From Lolliginicoccus suaedae (lineage in GTDB: Bacteria > Actinomycetota > Actinomycetes > Mycobacteriales > Mycobacteriaceae), in the NCBI RefSeq assembly GCF_008312885.1, contig NZ_VSSO01000004.1:310001-374000 (forward strand): a stretch of 64,000 nt of DNA, read 5' to 3'. The position numbers and the translations under genes are program-made. The number at the start of each line of letters is the position of its first letter. Within the stretch, counting starts at the first letter, position 1. Under the pieces are notes generated by a model. That model did not search any database, was not told the origin of the DNA, and worked only from the letters and a program-made list of their open reading frames with translations. Positions 36,763 through 45,895 of the stretch are shown in pieces.

Positions 36763-37914
36763 ATGACGTCCCGCGCTCCGCTGCGCATCGGCTCGCTCGA
36801 GCTCGGCAGCCCGGTGGTGCTCGCCCCGATGGCCGGCATCACCAATGTGGCGTTCCGCACGCTGTGCCGGGAGATCGAGACAGCGCGGGCGGGCTCGACA
36901 GCGGGCTTGTACGTGTGCGAGATGGTGACTGCGCGTGCCCTGGTGGAGCGCAACGAGGCCACGATGCACATGACGACGTTCGGCCCGACCGAGACGCCGC
37001 GCTCGCTGCAGCTGTACACGGTGGATCCGCGCTACACCTACGAGGCGGCGCGGATGATCGTCGAGGAGGATCTCGCCGATCACATCGACATGAACTTCGG
37101 CTGCCCCGTGCCGAAGGTGACCCGCAAGGGCGGCGGCGCGGCGCTGCCGTACAAGCGCAACCTGTTTGGCCAGATCGTTGCTGCGGCGGTGCGGGCGACG
37201 GAGGGAACGTCGATCCCGGTGACGGTGAAGTTCCGCATCGGCATCGACGCGGATCACCACACGCACCTCGATGCTGGACGCATCGCGGAGGGCGAGGGCG
37301 CGGCGGCAGTGGCGCTGCATGCCCGCACGGCGGCGCAGCGCTACTCGGGCGTCGCTGACTGGGACGAGATCGCTCGCCTCAAGCAGCACGTCACCTCCAT
37401 CCCGGTGCTCGGCAATGGCGATATCTTCGCGGCGGAGGATGCCGAGCGAATGATGGCGAGCACGGGCTGCGACGGCGTGGTGGTCGGGCGGGGCTGCCTC
37501 GGCAGGCCGTGGTTGTTCGCGGAGCTGAGCGCTCGGTTGAACGGCAAGCCGGTGCCAGTACCGCCGCGGCTGGGCGAAGTGGCCGAGATCATGCAGCGGC
37601 ATGCCGAACTGCTCGTGGACCATCACGGCGAGCACCGGGGCACGCGGGAGATGCGCAAGCACATCGCGTGGTACCTGCGGGGGTTCCCGGCCGGCTCGGA
37701 CCTACGGTCGGCACTGGCACTGGTGGAGAGCCTCGATCAGTTGAAAACGCTGCTCAGCGAGCTTGAGCCGGAGGTTCCCTTCCCTGCTGCGGCGGAGGGG
37801 CCACGGGGGCGGCAAGGGTCGCCGGGGAAGGTGATGCTGCCGGACGGCTGGCTGGAGGATCCCGATGATTGCGCGGTCCCGCAGGGCGCGGACCTGATGC
37901 ATTCGGGCGGATGA
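36763..37914 (+). CDS. dus: tRNA-dihydrouridine synthase
   Basis: 383 residues from the ATG at 36763 (an upstream ATG at 36751 is also possible). FMN TIM-barrel: VVLAPMAGITNVAFRTLCRE at the N-terminus, catalytic Cys in HIDMNFGCPVPKVTRKGGGA, VTVKFRIGIDADHH, ALHARTAAQRYSGVADW, and VVVGRGCLGRPWLF. A C-terminal helical RNA-binding domain follows. The Dus enzyme reduces uridine in the D loop of tRNAs. It resembles Rv0823c, which also precedes the LCP gene. Confidence 0.92.
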   Translation: MTSRAPLRIGSLELGSPVVLAPMAGITNVAFRTLCREIETARAGSTAGLYVCEMVTARALVERNEATMHMTTFGPTETPRSLQLYTVDPRYTYEAARMIVEEDLADHIDMNFGCPVPKVTRKGGGAALPYKRNLFGQIVAAAVRATEGTSIPVTVKFRIGIDADHHTHLDAGRIAEGEGAAAVALHARTAAQRYSGVADWDEIARLKQHVTSIPVLGNGDIFAAEDAERMMASTGCDGVVVGRGCLGRPWLFAELSARLNGKPVPVPPRLGEVAEIMQRHAELLVDHHGEHRGTREMRKHIAWYLRGFPAGSDLRSALALVESLDQLKTLLSELEPEVPFPAAAEGPRGRQGSPGKVMLPDGWLEDPDDCAVPQGADLMHSGG

Positions 37915-38090
37915 CCGTTCTGCAACACTCGCACCATTAGTAACAATTGCCACCATTCCTGGGGGCAGGGATCCGTCGATGATGGCGCGTGCACTGGTGT
38001 GCATGCTTACTCTAGTAGGAACGACACTGCCCGCGGACCGGCCCACCATCGCCGGGGTCGTGGCGCGCACCAGGACCCGAGGATGGATGA

Positions 38091-39698
38091 GTGAGCGAAT
38101 CGCCTAGCAGCGGCACGCACCGCGCGGCTGGACAGGTCGGCGTGGTCATGCCGCCCTCGCCCGTCGCGCACCGGCATCCCCGCATCCTCATCGCCGCGCG
38201 CATCCTGGTCACGCTCGTCTCGCTGAGCGCGCTCGTTCTCACGGGGACCGTGTGGAACTACATCCGCAGCACGAACAACGATCTCACGATCGTCGAGGCG
38301 CTCGATATGGGCTCTGATGATGTGCGCAGCATCGACGACCAGGCCGGCGACGAGACCTTCCTCGTGGTGGGAGTCGATAGCCGCGCGGGCATCAACGCGC
38401 AGATCGGCGGCACCGGGTGGATGCACGAGGGTGCCCGCTCGGACACGATCATGCTCGTTACCGTCCCCGCTGACCGTCGCCGCGTCGTCGCCGTCTCCTT
38501 CCCGCGCGATCTGAACATCACCCGCCCGTCCTGCCAGCGGTTCGACAACGATTCCGCCACCTACTCCGAGGACTACGTCCCCTCGGAACGCAACGTCAAG
38601 CTCAACGACGCCTACTACACCGGCGGACCGAAATGCCTGATCAAGGCGGTCCAGCGGATCTCGGGAATGAACATCAACCGCTTCGTGGGCATCGACTTCG
38701 CGGGCTTCCAGGACATGGTCGACACCATCGGCGGCGTCGAGGTATGCGTCACCCAGCCGATGTGGGACGACGAGCTCGGGCTCATCATCCCGGAGGCCGG
38801 ACGACAGGTCATCAACGGGCCCACCGCCCTCGACTACGTGCGCGCCCGCCACGTTCCTGCCGAGGGCACCAACGACTACGGCCGCATGCACCGCCAGCAA
38901 GTGTTGTTGTCCTCGCTGCTGCGCGAGGTGCTCTCCAGCCGCGTCCTGCTCGACCCCACCAAGCTCAACAGCTTCATCGAGGCGTTCGTCAGCCACACCT
39001 TCGTCGAGAATGTCGACTCGGAGTCACTGCTGATGCTCGCTCGCTCGATGCAGGGCGTCGATGCGGGGCAGGTCACGTTCCTCACCATTCCCACCGCCGG
39101 CCCAAACGAGCAGATGAACGAGATCCCCCGCGACCGGGACGTCGATGCGATCTTCGACGCGATCATCTACGACTGGCCGCTCCCCGGCGAGGAGGACCCC
39201 GCGCCGAGCAACAACGACAACACCGATGATGCTCCCGCCGCTTCCTCCGGGGATGCGCAGCCCGCCGCCGGGCAGGACGAGCCACGCGATGCGGAGGCGG
39301 AATTCCCCAGCCAGGTGAGCGTGCAGGTCTCCAATGGCTCGCGCACCTTCGGCCTCGCGGGGAACGCAGCGAGCGCGCTCGCGGGCTACGGCTTCCAGAT
39401 CTACAGCGTCGGCGACCACTCGCGCGTGCTCAACCAGACCGTGATCCGCTACTCGGAGGGCAACGAGGCCGAGGCCGCTACCCTCGCTTCCTCCTTCAGC
39501 AACGCGGTGCTGCAAGAACGTCGCGGCCTCGGCAGCATCGTCGAGGTCATCCTGGGCACCGACTTCGATGCCTCGATCTCAGCACCGGCAAGCCCGGGAA
39601 CTATGGTGTCGATCATGGACGACGGTGCCGTGGTGCCGCAGGTGCCGCTTCCCGACGATCTCTCCGTCACCAACGCCGGTGACCTTTCCTGCACCTGA
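38091..39698 (+). CDS. LytR-CpsA-Psr (LCP) family cell-wall ligase
   Basis: 535 residues from a GTG. A cytoplasmic N-terminus of about 30 residues and one membrane helix (IAARILVTLVSLSALVLTG) lead to the extracellular LCP domain: TFLVVGVDSRAG, ARSDTIMLVTVPADRRRVVAVSFPRD (with the Asp/Arg that bind pyrophosphate and metal), FVGIDFAGFQDMVDTIGGVEV, and DYVRARH. A Pro/Ala/Asp-rich linker (about 365-405) connects to a C-terminal LytR_C domain. It attaches arabinogalactan or another glycopolymer to peptidoglycan. Resembles Rv0822c. Confidence 0.92.
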   Translation: MSESPSSGTHRAAGQVGVVMPPSPVAHRHPRILIAARILVTLVSLSALVLTGTVWNYIRSTNNDLTIVEALDMGSDDVRSIDDQAGDETFLVVGVDSRAGINAQIGGTGWMHEGARSDTIMLVTVPADRRRVVAVSFPRDLNITRPSCQRFDNDSATYSEDYVPSERNVKLNDAYYTGGPKCLIKAVQRISGMNINRFVGIDFAGFQDMVDTIGGVEVCVTQPMWDDELGLIIPEAGRQVINGPTALDYVRARHVPAEGTNDYGRMHRQQVLLSSLLREVLSSRVLLDPTKLNSFIEAFVSHTFVENVDSESLLMLARSMQGVDAGQVTFLTIPTAGPNEQMNEIPRDRDVDAIFDAIIYDWPLPGEEDPAPSNNDNTDDAPAASSGDAQPAAGQDEPRDAEAEFPSQVSVQVSNGSRTFGLAGNAASALAGYGFQIYSVGDHSRVLNQTVIRYSEGNEAEAATLASSFSNAVLQERRGLGSIVEVILGTDFDASISAPASPGTMVSIMDDGAVVPQVPLPDDLSVTNAGDLSCT

Positions 39699-39761
39699 AT
39701 TCACGCGTCGTTCAACGCGCACGAATGACGATTCCCGCTCGGCAACGTAGGCTAGGGCACC

Positions 39762-40415
39762 ATGCGAGCTGCCTACACCGAGAAGATCGCCGACCTGTCG
39801 CTCTCTCTCGCCACGATGTGCCGACAGGCCGATGCGGCGATGGCGTCGGCCACCCAGGCGCTGCTGCAGGCCGATCTTGCGATCGCCGAGAAGGTCATAT
39901 CCGACCACGATGAGCTCGACGCGATGCGAGCCTCGTGCGAGGAGAAGGCATTCGCGCTGCTCGCCCTCCAGGCACCCGTAGCCGGGGACCTGCGCTCGGT
40001 GGTATCCGGCATCCAGGCCGTGAATGATCTCGACCGGATGGGGCGCCTCGCGCTGCACGTCGCGAAGATCACCCGGCGCCGCCACCCCAAGCAGGCCCTC
40101 CCCGAGGAGGTCAAGGCCTACTTTGCCGAGATGGGCCGCGTGGCCGCTCACCTCGCCAAGGGCGCGGCGGAGGTGCTCGAGAACCACGATGCCGAGCAGG
40201 CCCTGCAGCTGCTCGACGAGGACGATGCGATGGACGACCTGCACCGTCACCTGTTCAGCGTGCTGATGGATCGGGAGTGGAAGCATGGCGTGGCGGCGGC
40301 TGTCGATGTCACGCTGCTTGGTCGCTACTACGAGCGGTTCGCCGATCACTCCGTCGAGGTTGCCCGCAAGGTCATCTACCTCGTGACAGGCAAGATCCCG
40401 GAGGACTCGGTCTAG
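39762..40415 (+). CDS. phoU: Phosphate transport regulator PhoU
   Basis: 217 residues with two PhoU three-helix repeats: [20 protein letters not shown] and [20 protein letters not shown] in the first, the ExxxD-type metal motif in the second ([20 protein letters not shown]). Represses phosphate-starvation signalling through the Pst/SenX3 system. TAGGCT lies 8 nt upstream of the ATG (leaderless type). It follows the LCP gene as phoY2 does in M. tuberculosis. Confidence 0.93.
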   Translation: MRAAYTEKIADLSLSLATMCRQADAAMASATQALLQADLAIAEKVISDHDELDAMRASCEEKAFALLALQAPVAGDLRSVVSGIQAVNDLDRMGRLALHVAKITRRRHPKQALPEEVKAYFAEMGRVAAHLAKGAAEVLENHDAEQALQLLDEDDAMDDLHRHLFSVLMDREWKHGVAAAVDVTLLGRYYERFADHSVEVARKVIYLVTGKIPEDSV

Positions 40416-40454
40416 CAGGTCCGGCAACCAGCCAGGCCGGGGGCCTGGTCCGCT

Positions 40455-41372
40455 CTAGACGGTGTAGGCCACGTCGGTGAAGAACCGCTCGAAGCCCAGC
40501 TTCTCATAGGTGCGCAGGGCGGCCAGGTTGTCGGACTCGACGTACAGGCTCACCATCGGCAGCCCCTTGTCCTGCAGGTAGCGCATGCCCTCCAGGGTCA
40601 GGGCGCGCCCGATTCCACGGCCATGCGCTGCGGGATCGACGCCCACGATGTACACCTCGCCCATCGCCGGTTGATCACCCTCTGCCGCGTGGATCTTCGT
40701 CCAGTGGAACCCCAGCAGGCGATCAGCGTTGTCCTGGCAAGCATCGCCCGCGTCAAGAGCGAGGAACAGGCCGCGCGGATCGAACCACGGCAGGCCACGG
40801 CGCTCCACCACGTCGCGCACTGACCATCCGCCTTGCTCCGGATGCCACGCGAATGCCGCATTGTTGACCCGCACGATCTCGCGGTCCAGGGTCGCATCCC
40901 TAGCGCTGTCGGCATAGCTCATGATCCGCGCGCCCTCGATCGCGACCGGCGCGGGCAAGGGTTTGGATCCCTCGCCGAGGGGACGGCGCATCTGCAGCAG
41001 CTCCCGGGTACGCGCGAGCCCCCGGACCTGGGCCAGCGCGCGCGCCGCCGGAAGATCGCCGTGGGACCACACCTGCGCGCCATGCTTGCCGATCGCGCTA
41101 GCAGCCCCGAGCAAGACACTGCCCGCTCCCCTGCGCCGCTCCCCCGGATGCACCACGAGCTCGATGTTCGCCGTGCCGTTCTCCCAGCGCACCGTGGCGA
41201 CGCCGATGATCCTGCCGTCGTCGAGGAGGGCGATGTTGCGTGACACGATCTCCTCCGCGAGCGCCCGCAGGCCCTGCTCGGAGACCGGATCGGCCTGATC
41301 GTGGGCCCGCGCCGCACCGAGCACCGCGGCGACGTCGTCCTGGTCGTCACTATCGAGCGGCACGAGCTCCAT
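40455..41372 (-). CDS. mshD: Mycothiol synthase MshD
   Basis: 305 residues from the ATG at 41372, which avoids overlap with the regulator upstream (14 bp apart). Two GNAT domains: N-terminal IELVVHPGERRRGAGSVLL and C-terminal GEVYIVGVDPAAHGRGIGRA, with SLYVESDNLAALRTYEKLGF near the end. The enzyme acetylates Cys-GlcN-Ins in the last step of mycothiol synthesis, a marker of actinobacteria. Probably cotranscribed with the regulator. Confidence 0.94.
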   Translation of the reverse strand: MELVPLDSDDQDDVAAVLGAARAHDQADPVSEQGLRALAEEIVSRNIALLDDGRIIGVATVRWENGTANIELVVHPGERRRGAGSVLLGAASAIGKHGAQVWSHGDLPAARALAQVRGLARTRELLQMRRPLGEGSKPLPAPVAIEGARIMSYADSARDATLDREIVRVNNAAFAWHPEQGGWSVRDVVERRGLPWFDPRGLFLALDAGDACQDNADRLLGFHWTKIHAAEGDQPAMGEVYIVGVDPAAHGRGIGRALTLEGMRYLQDKGLPMVSLYVESDNLAALRTYEKLGFERFFTDVAYTV

Positions 41373-41385
41373 CGGCGGCACTACC

Positions 41386-42144
41386 TCACTGGTCCTCGTC
41401 GGCTGCTTCGTCCTCCGCGATGCCTGGCTCGTCGCTGGCATCCCTGGCGGCCGGTTCCTGCACTACCTTGCTGGACTTGGTCGGTCGCACGGCCTTGTAG
41501 CCCACGTTGCGGACCGTGCCGATCAGCGACTCGTACTCCGCACCGAGCTTGGCGCGCAGCCGCCGCACATGCACATCGACGGTACGGGTGCCGCCGAAGA
41601 AGTCGTATCCCCACACCTCCTGGAGCAGCTGCGCGCGGGTGAACACCCGGCCAGCGTTGAGCACCAGGTACTTGAGCAGCTCGAACTCCTTGTAGGTGAG
41701 ATCGAGCGGCCTGCCCCGCAGGCGCGCGGTGTAGGTGCCCTCATCGATGATCAGATCGCCCAGGGTGACCAGTCCGGTCTCCTCCTCGGGCGCCGCCATC
41801 GTGGTGCGGCCCACCAGCAGCCGCAGGCGGGCATCGAGCTCGGCAGGGCCGGTGCCGGGCAGCAGGATGTCCTGGATCCCCCAGTCTGAGCTCACCGCGA
41901 CCAGTCCGCCCTCATTGAGCACCGCGATCACCGGCACCGAGGCGCCCGTGCTCGCGAGGATCCGGCACAGCCCGCGCGCCGAGGCAAGATCGCTGCGCGC
42001 GTCGACCAGCGCCACATCCGCGTTGCTCGTCTCCAGCAACGAGGACACGTCAGCCGCCGCGGGGCGGACCGTATGGGGCAGCAGAGCCAAGGACGGCAGG
42101 ACCGCTTCCGGGTTTGGATCGGCCGTCAGCAAGAGCAGCTCCAC
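41386..42144 (-). CDS. GlnR-like winged-helix response regulator
   Basis: 252 residues from a GTG preceded by GAGGAAAGGGG. An atypical receiver-like N-terminal domain ([40 protein letters not shown]) and an OmpR/PhoB winged helix ([51 protein letters not shown]). The acidic C-terminal tail is disordered. It is very close to Rv0818, annotated GlnR-like in mycobacteria, where it also precedes mshD. Its regulon here is unknown; nitrogen control is inferred only from the family. Confidence 0.88.
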   Translation of the reverse strand: MELLLLTADPNPEAVLPSLALLPHTVRPAAADVSSLLETSNADVALVDARSDLASARGLCRILASTGASVPVIAVLNEGGLVAVSSDWGIQDILLPGTGPAELDARLRLLVGRTTMAAPEEETGLVTLGDLIIDEGTYTARLRGRPLDLTYKEFELLKYLVLNAGRVFTRAQLLQEVWGYDFFGGTRTVDVHVRRLRAKLGAEYESLIGTVRNVGYKAVRPTKSSKVVQEPAARDASDEPGIAEDEAADEDQ

Positions 42145-42290
42145 GCCGTCCCCTTTCCTCATCTCCACTGGTAGCCAGCAGCCCAAGGTGCCCTGCCACG
42201 AGGCATGAGCATGGCTCGAACCCACACAGACTAACGCGTCAGTCTCACAGTACGGACGTTCTACCGCCCGGTGTCAGTAACAATAAGGGA

Positions 42291-43088
42291 GTGCGCAAGT
42301 TGATCCTAGGTGTCCTCGTCCTTCTCGCCGCTGCCATCATCGCCGAGCTCGGAACCGCAGCATATACCGAGCACAGGATCTCCCGTGCCCTGCGCGATAG
42401 TGCTCAGCTCGACTCCGATCCACACGTCATACTGCGGGGATTCCCCGTGCTCCCACAGATCATCTCCGGCCAGTACGACAAGATCGACATCCAGGTCGAC
42501 CATGTGCCCACCGACTACGCCGGGCGTGTCTCACTGGAGGCAGCCCTGACTGGTGCGCGGATCACCCCGGGCCGCTGGTACCAGCAGCGCATCACCGCGC
42601 TCTCCGCCGAGGAGCTCACCGGACGGGTCGTCATGGGCCAGACCGAGCTCGGGCGCCGCTTCGACCTGCCCGACCTGCGGCTGTCCTTCTTCCCCGTCAC
42701 GTTCATCGACGCGTTCGATGCCGCCACCGAGGAGGTCATCAACAGGTTCCGCCCCGTCATGCTCACCGCCACGCCACCCGGATCGACCGACGGCGAGCCC
42801 GTCACCGTCGAAGCACGCCTGCGCCTCGACGGCAACATGCTCACCATCGCGCCCCTGCGCTTCTACAACGGCCCCAACCGCGATCGCGAGATCCCCATCC
42901 CCGAGGAACAGCGCGAGCAAGTCCTGCGTTCCTTCGAGATGACCATGACAATCCCCGAGGTGCCCTTCAGCCAGCAGCCCGCCTACGCCTACCCGCAGGG
43001 CGGTCGCATCATCGTCGAGGCGATCACCGAGAACGTCACGCTCGACCTCGACCACGACAGGGCCCCCACCACCGCAGGACAGCCATGA
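42291..43088 (+). CDS. DUF2993 family exported lipid-binding-like protein
   Basis: 265 residues from a GTG. One N-terminal membrane helix (LILGVLVLLAAAIIAELGTAA) is followed by a DUF2993 domain with repeated beta elements: PHVILRGFPVLPQIISGQYD, IDIQVDHVPTDY, TVEARLRLDGNMLTIAPLRF, and VPFSQQPAYAYPQGGRIIVE. The family includes LmeA, needed for lipomannan elongation in mycobacteria. Located in the envelope. The ATGA overlap with the next gene shows translational coupling. Confidence 0.82.
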   Translation: MRKLILGVLVLLAAAIIAELGTAAYTEHRISRALRDSAQLDSDPHVILRGFPVLPQIISGQYDKIDIQVDHVPTDYAGRVSLEAALTGARITPGRWYQQRITALSAEELTGRVVMGQTELGRRFDLPDLRLSFFPVTFIDAFDAATEEVINRFRPVMLTATPPGSTDGEPVTVEARLRLDGNMLTIAPLRFYNGPNRDREIPIPEEQREQVLRSFEMTMTIPEVPFSQQPAYAYPQGGRIIVEAITENVTLDLDHDRAPTTAGQP

Positions 43089-43519
43089 CCGGAATCCTCA
43101 TCCTCGGCACCGCCACCGCCATCGCCACCGCTGTGGGCCTGCTCTGGCAGCGCCGCCACGGCAGCGTCATCGCGACCAGCCCCGCGGCACATCCCCGCGA
43201 GCCACACCATGAGGGGCTCGCCGAGGCCGGAGTGCTCCCTGGCCACGCCACGATCGTCCACTTCACCGCGGACTGGTGCGGCCCGTGCGCCGCCGTGCGC
43301 CGCGTGATCGAGGACACCCTGCCCGAGTTTCCGGACGTTGCCCACATCGAGCTCGACATCGACGCGCACGCGCAGCTCAGCCGGGATCTCAGCATCCTCT
43401 CGCTGCCGACGACGCTGCTCTTCGATACCCACGGCCACCAGCGCTTCCGCATCCCCGGGGTGCCCACGCGGGAAGCCCTCGCCGACGCGCTCGTCTCAAT
43501 AAGTGGACAGGAAAGCTGA
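43085..43519 (+). CDS. thiX: Thioredoxin-like protein
   Basis: 144 residues. A membrane-anchor-like N-terminus (ILILGTATAIATAVGLLW) and a thioredoxin fold with the redox motif WCGPC in FTADWCGPCAAVRRVIED, and the cis-Pro region LSLPTTLLFD. Resembles Rv0816c. Overlaps the DUF2993 gene by 4 bp. Lies directly upstream of the cysteine-linked operon, suggesting a thiol-redox theme. Confidence 0.88.
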   Translation: MTGILILGTATAIATAVGLLWQRRHGSVIATSPAAHPREPHHEGLAEAGVLPGHATIVHFTADWCGPCAAVRRVIEDTLPEFPDVAHIELDIDAHAQLSRDLSILSLPTTLLFDTHGHQRFRIPGVPTREALADALVSISGQES

Positions 43520-43537
43520 CAAAACGAGAGAGCGCGG

Positions 43538-43543
43538 TATGGT
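43538..43543 (+). promoter_or_regulatory. -10 element of the cysteine leader operon
   Basis: TATGGT at 43538-43543 lies 7 nt upstream of the GTG at 43551, so transcription probably starts at the leader peptide's own start codon. CTGACA at 43516-43521 is a plausible -35. Confidence 0.5.
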
Positions 43544-43550
43544 GAGAAAC

Positions 43551-43637
43551 GTGCAGACCAACCATGAGCTCATGCTCACCCGACGCCGCACGGTAGACCT
43601 GTGCCGCCTCGGTGGTTGTTGTTGTCTCTGTTCCTGA
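43551..43637 (+). CDS. Polycysteine leader peptide (cysteine attenuator)
   Basis: 28-residue reading frame from GTG 43551 (an in-frame ATG at 43539 is possible but would overlap the -10 element). It contains the block LTRRRTVDLCR and ends GGCCCLCS, with three consecutive Cys codons TGT-TGT-TGT and two more Cys. In mycobacteria a leaderless uORF of this kind lies upstream of the same DUF4395/sulfurtransferase genes and attenuates their translation in response to cysteine. The same mechanism is inferred here: stalling at Cys codons when cysteine is short exposes the downstream ribosome site. Confidence 0.85.
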   Translation: MQTNHELMLTRRRTVDLCRLGGCCCLCS

Positions 43638-43756
43638 GCTGGAACAGCATGTGACGCGCAAGCGCCGCTGTTCCGCCACGCCCAGACGAATACCCGTCCA
43701 GGCCCATCGTTGACCCCGTGCCGCGCGCGGGAACCTCAACACCAGGAGCAGACCCC

Positions 43757-44206
43757 ATGGCACTCACCCAGACCACACCCGGCATCGACGTGCGCGGTCC
43801 CCGCTTCGCCGCGTGGATCACCACCGCCGTCCTTGCCATCGTTCTCGCCACCAACTGGTGGCCACTCCTCGCCGCCCAGGCCGTCATCTTCGGCATCGGC
43901 GCTACCCGCGGCCCCCGGCACTCCCCCTACGGGATGCTCTACAGCCGCATCGTGGCGCCCCGCCTCGGCCCGGTTACCGAGCGCGAGCCCGCGGCGCCGG
44001 TACAGTTCGCCCAGTTCGTTGGGCTCACCTTCGCCGCCGCCGGACTCGTCGCCTACCTCGCTGGCGCCATCCTCGCCGCACAGGTGCTCGTCGGCTTCGC
44101 GTTCGCGGCGGCGTTCCTCAACGCGGCCTTCGGCATCTGCCTCGGCTGCCAGATCTACCCCCTCGCGGCTCGCCTCGCCCCCACCGGGCGCGGAACCGCA
44201 GCGTAA
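43757..44206 (+). CDS. DUF4395 membrane protein
   Basis: 149 residues. The ATG at 43757 has AGGAGC 8 nt upstream. Hydrophobic helices near residues 13-47 and 84-130 and the conserved end GICLGCQIYPLA with two Cys define DUF4395. The CxxC and the operon suggest a role in sulfur-compound movement or reduction, but this is inference. First structural gene after the polycysteine leader. Confidence 0.83.
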   Translation: MALTQTTPGIDVRGPRFAAWITTAVLAIVLATNWWPLLAAQAVIFGIGATRGPRHSPYGMLYSRIVAPRLGPVTEREPAAPVQFAQFVGLTFAAAGLVAYLAGAILAAQVLVGFAFAAAFLNAAFGICLGCQIYPLAARLAPTGRGTAA

Positions 44207-44239
44207 CCATCCGCGCACACCCCTCACGAAAGGAAACCC

Positions 44240-45079
44240 ATGGCTCGCTCCGACGTCCTGGTCACAGCTGACTGGGCCGAGCAGAACCTGAACCAGCCCG
44301 GCATCGTGCTCGTCGAGGTCGACGAGGACACCTCCGCCTACGACGGCGGCCACATCGAGGGTGCTGTCAAGATCGACTGGAAGCAGGACCTGCAGGACCC
44401 CGTGCGCCGCGACTTCGTCAACCAGGAGCAGTTCAACGCGCTGCTGTCCGCGAAGGGCATCTCCAACGACGACACCGTCGTCCTCTACGGCGGCAACAAC
44501 AACTGGTTCGCGGCCTACGCCTACTGGTACTTCAAGCTCTACGGCCACCAGGACGTCAAGCTCCTCGACGGCGGCCGCAAGAAGTGGGAGCTCGACGGGC
44601 GCCCCCTCGTCACCGAGGTCCCCGACCGCGAGGCCACCGACTACAAGGCCCAGCCGCAGGACGTCACCATCCGTGCGTTCCGCGACGAGGTCATCGCCGC
44701 CATCGGTGGCAAGAACCTCATCGACGTCCGCTCGCCCGACGAGTTCTCCGGCAAGATCCTCGCGCCCGCGCACCTCCCCCAGGAGCAGTCGCAGCGCGCC
44801 GGCCACATCCCCACCGCCATCAACGTGCCGTGGAGCAAGGCCGCCAACGAGGACGGCACCTTCAAGAGCGACGACGAGCTGCGCGAGCTCTACAAGACCG
44901 AGGGCCTCGACGACGGCAAGGACATCATCGCCTACTGCCGCATCGGCGAGCGCTCCAGCCACACCTGGTTCGCGCTCCGCGAGCTCCTCGGCTACGACAA
45001 TGTCAAGAACTACGACGGCAGCTGGACCGAATACGGCTCACTCGTCGGCGTACCGATCGAACTGGGAGCAGCAAAGTAA
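44240..45079 (+). CDS. cysA2: Thiosulfate sulfurtransferase (tandem rhodanese)
   Basis: 279 residues. Two rhodanese domains: the first (about 1-140) has no active Cys; the second carries it in IAYCRIGERSSHTWF (about residue 233). The block VEVDEDTSAYDGGHIEGAVKIDWKQDL is highly conserved with the mycobacterial CysA2/CysA3 proteins. Catalyses sulfur transfer from thiosulfate to thiol acceptors in the cytoplasm. It overlaps the DUF1416 gene at TAATG. Confidence 0.93.
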   Translation: MARSDVLVTADWAEQNLNQPGIVLVEVDEDTSAYDGGHIEGAVKIDWKQDLQDPVRRDFVNQEQFNALLSAKGISNDDTVVLYGGNNNWFAAYAYWYFKLYGHQDVKLLDGGRKKWELDGRPLVTEVPDREATDYKAQPQDVTIRAFRDEVIAAIGGKNLIDVRSPDEFSGKILAPAHLPQEQSQRAGHIPTAINVPWSKAANEDGTFKSDDELRELYKTEGLDDGKDIIAYCRIGERSSHTWFALRELLGYDNVKNYDGSWTEYGSLVGVPIELGAAK

Positions 45080-45384
45080 TGTGCGGAGCACCTGTGCAGG
45101 GCCACAACCTGCCCTCCGGCGTTGACGCCGAGAAGGAAACAGTCATCACCGGCAAGGTCGTCAACCAGGACGGCACCGCGGTAGGCGGCGCCTACGTCCG
45201 CCTCCTCGACTCCACCGGCGAGTTCACCGCCGAGGTCGTCGCCTCCGGCAGCGGAGACTTCCGCTTCTTCGCCGCCCCCGGCAGCTGGACCGTCCGCGCC
45301 CTCTCCAACGCCGGCAACGGCCAGGCCACTGTCGCTCCCGAGAGCAACGGCGTCCATGAGGTGAACATCACCATCGGCGCATAG
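45079..45384 (+). CDS. sseC: DUF1416 family protein (SseC-like)
   Basis: 101 residues. It starts MCGAPVQGHNLPSG, then has a carboxypeptidase-regulatory-like beta-sandwich (VITGKVVNQDGTAVGGAYVRLLDS, FFAAPGSWTVRALS). Always found next to cysA2-type sulfurtransferases in mycobacteria (Rv0814c). The conserved N-terminal Cys may receive sulfur. Start codon overlaps the preceding stop. Confidence 0.92.
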   Translation: MCGAPVQGHNLPSGVDAEKETVITGKVVNQDGTAVGGAYVRLLDSTGEFTAEVVASGSGDFRFFAAPGSWTVRALSNAGNGQATVAPESNGVHEVNITIGA

Positions 45385-45608
45385 CAGCACCCGTGCTGGC
45401 CCGGGTTCGTCCCTCGTCCAGCGCGCGCTAGCCACCGGCACAGCCATCCACGGATGGACACGTCGGCACCAACGCTGGCCCGTACCGTCACGAACGGTGC
45501 GGGCCAGCGTGCTGTTCGCGGGGGCTTGCTGGGGTGCTGGCCGGGTGGCTTGGGTGGCTGGCGGCCGGGGCGCGGGTGGCTAGCTCCGGTGGCTTGGGGC
45601 CCCGCCAC

Positions 45609-45663
45609 CTCTCCCAGTGGAAACGTTTCCCGCTTGGAGCGGGAAAAGTTTCCACTGGGAGAG
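45609..45663. repeat. Structured noncoding repeat, module 2 (copy 2), long hairpin
   Basis: CTCTCCCAGTGGAAAC pairs with GTTTCCACTGGGAGAG, and inner arms TTTCCCGCT / AGCGGGAAA surround a TGG loop, giving about 25 bp of stem. Related to 31755-31799. May terminate the DUF1416 transcript. Confidence 0.7.
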
Positions 45664-45726
45664 CAGCACAGCACGGCGGGCGCGGCGGGCACGCAATCCT
45701 CGTCCAGCCGCCACCCACAACCGGCT

Positions 45727-45811
45727 GTTGCCACCCTTGCGCTTTCCAGCCACGCAAATATCCGTGGCAGCTCAGCAAGTTCCGTGGCAGCTGCGCGCCA
45801 AGCGTGGCAGC
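45727..45811 (+). repeat. Structured noncoding repeat, module 1 (copy 2)
   Basis: Starts GTTGCCACCCTTG, includes CCAGCCAC, TATCCGTGGCAG and TTCCGTGGCAG, and ends GCGTGGCAGC. Aligns with 31576-31680 after one internal gap of about 19 nt. Confidence 0.6.
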
Positions 45812-45882
45812 TCCGCCGGGATCGAAGCACAAGCCCCAAGCCCTACCACCAGCCCCGTGTGGTCGCGCGCGAGGCGGGCGGA

Positions 45883-45888
45883 TACACT
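45883..45888 (+). promoter_or_regulatory. -10 element for leaderless microprotein
   Basis: TACACT, 7 nt upstream of the GTG start at 45896. Confidence 0.45.
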
Positions 45889-45895
45889 CACACCC

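Larger units (their letters stand above)
45385..45895. other. 511-bp noncoding region with structured repeats
   Basis: No credible gene. Contains a long hairpin (45609-45663) and a repeat module (45727-45811) homologous to the region upstream of the tRNA cluster terminator at 31.6-31.8 kb, and ends with a leaderless promoter. Confidence 0.55.
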
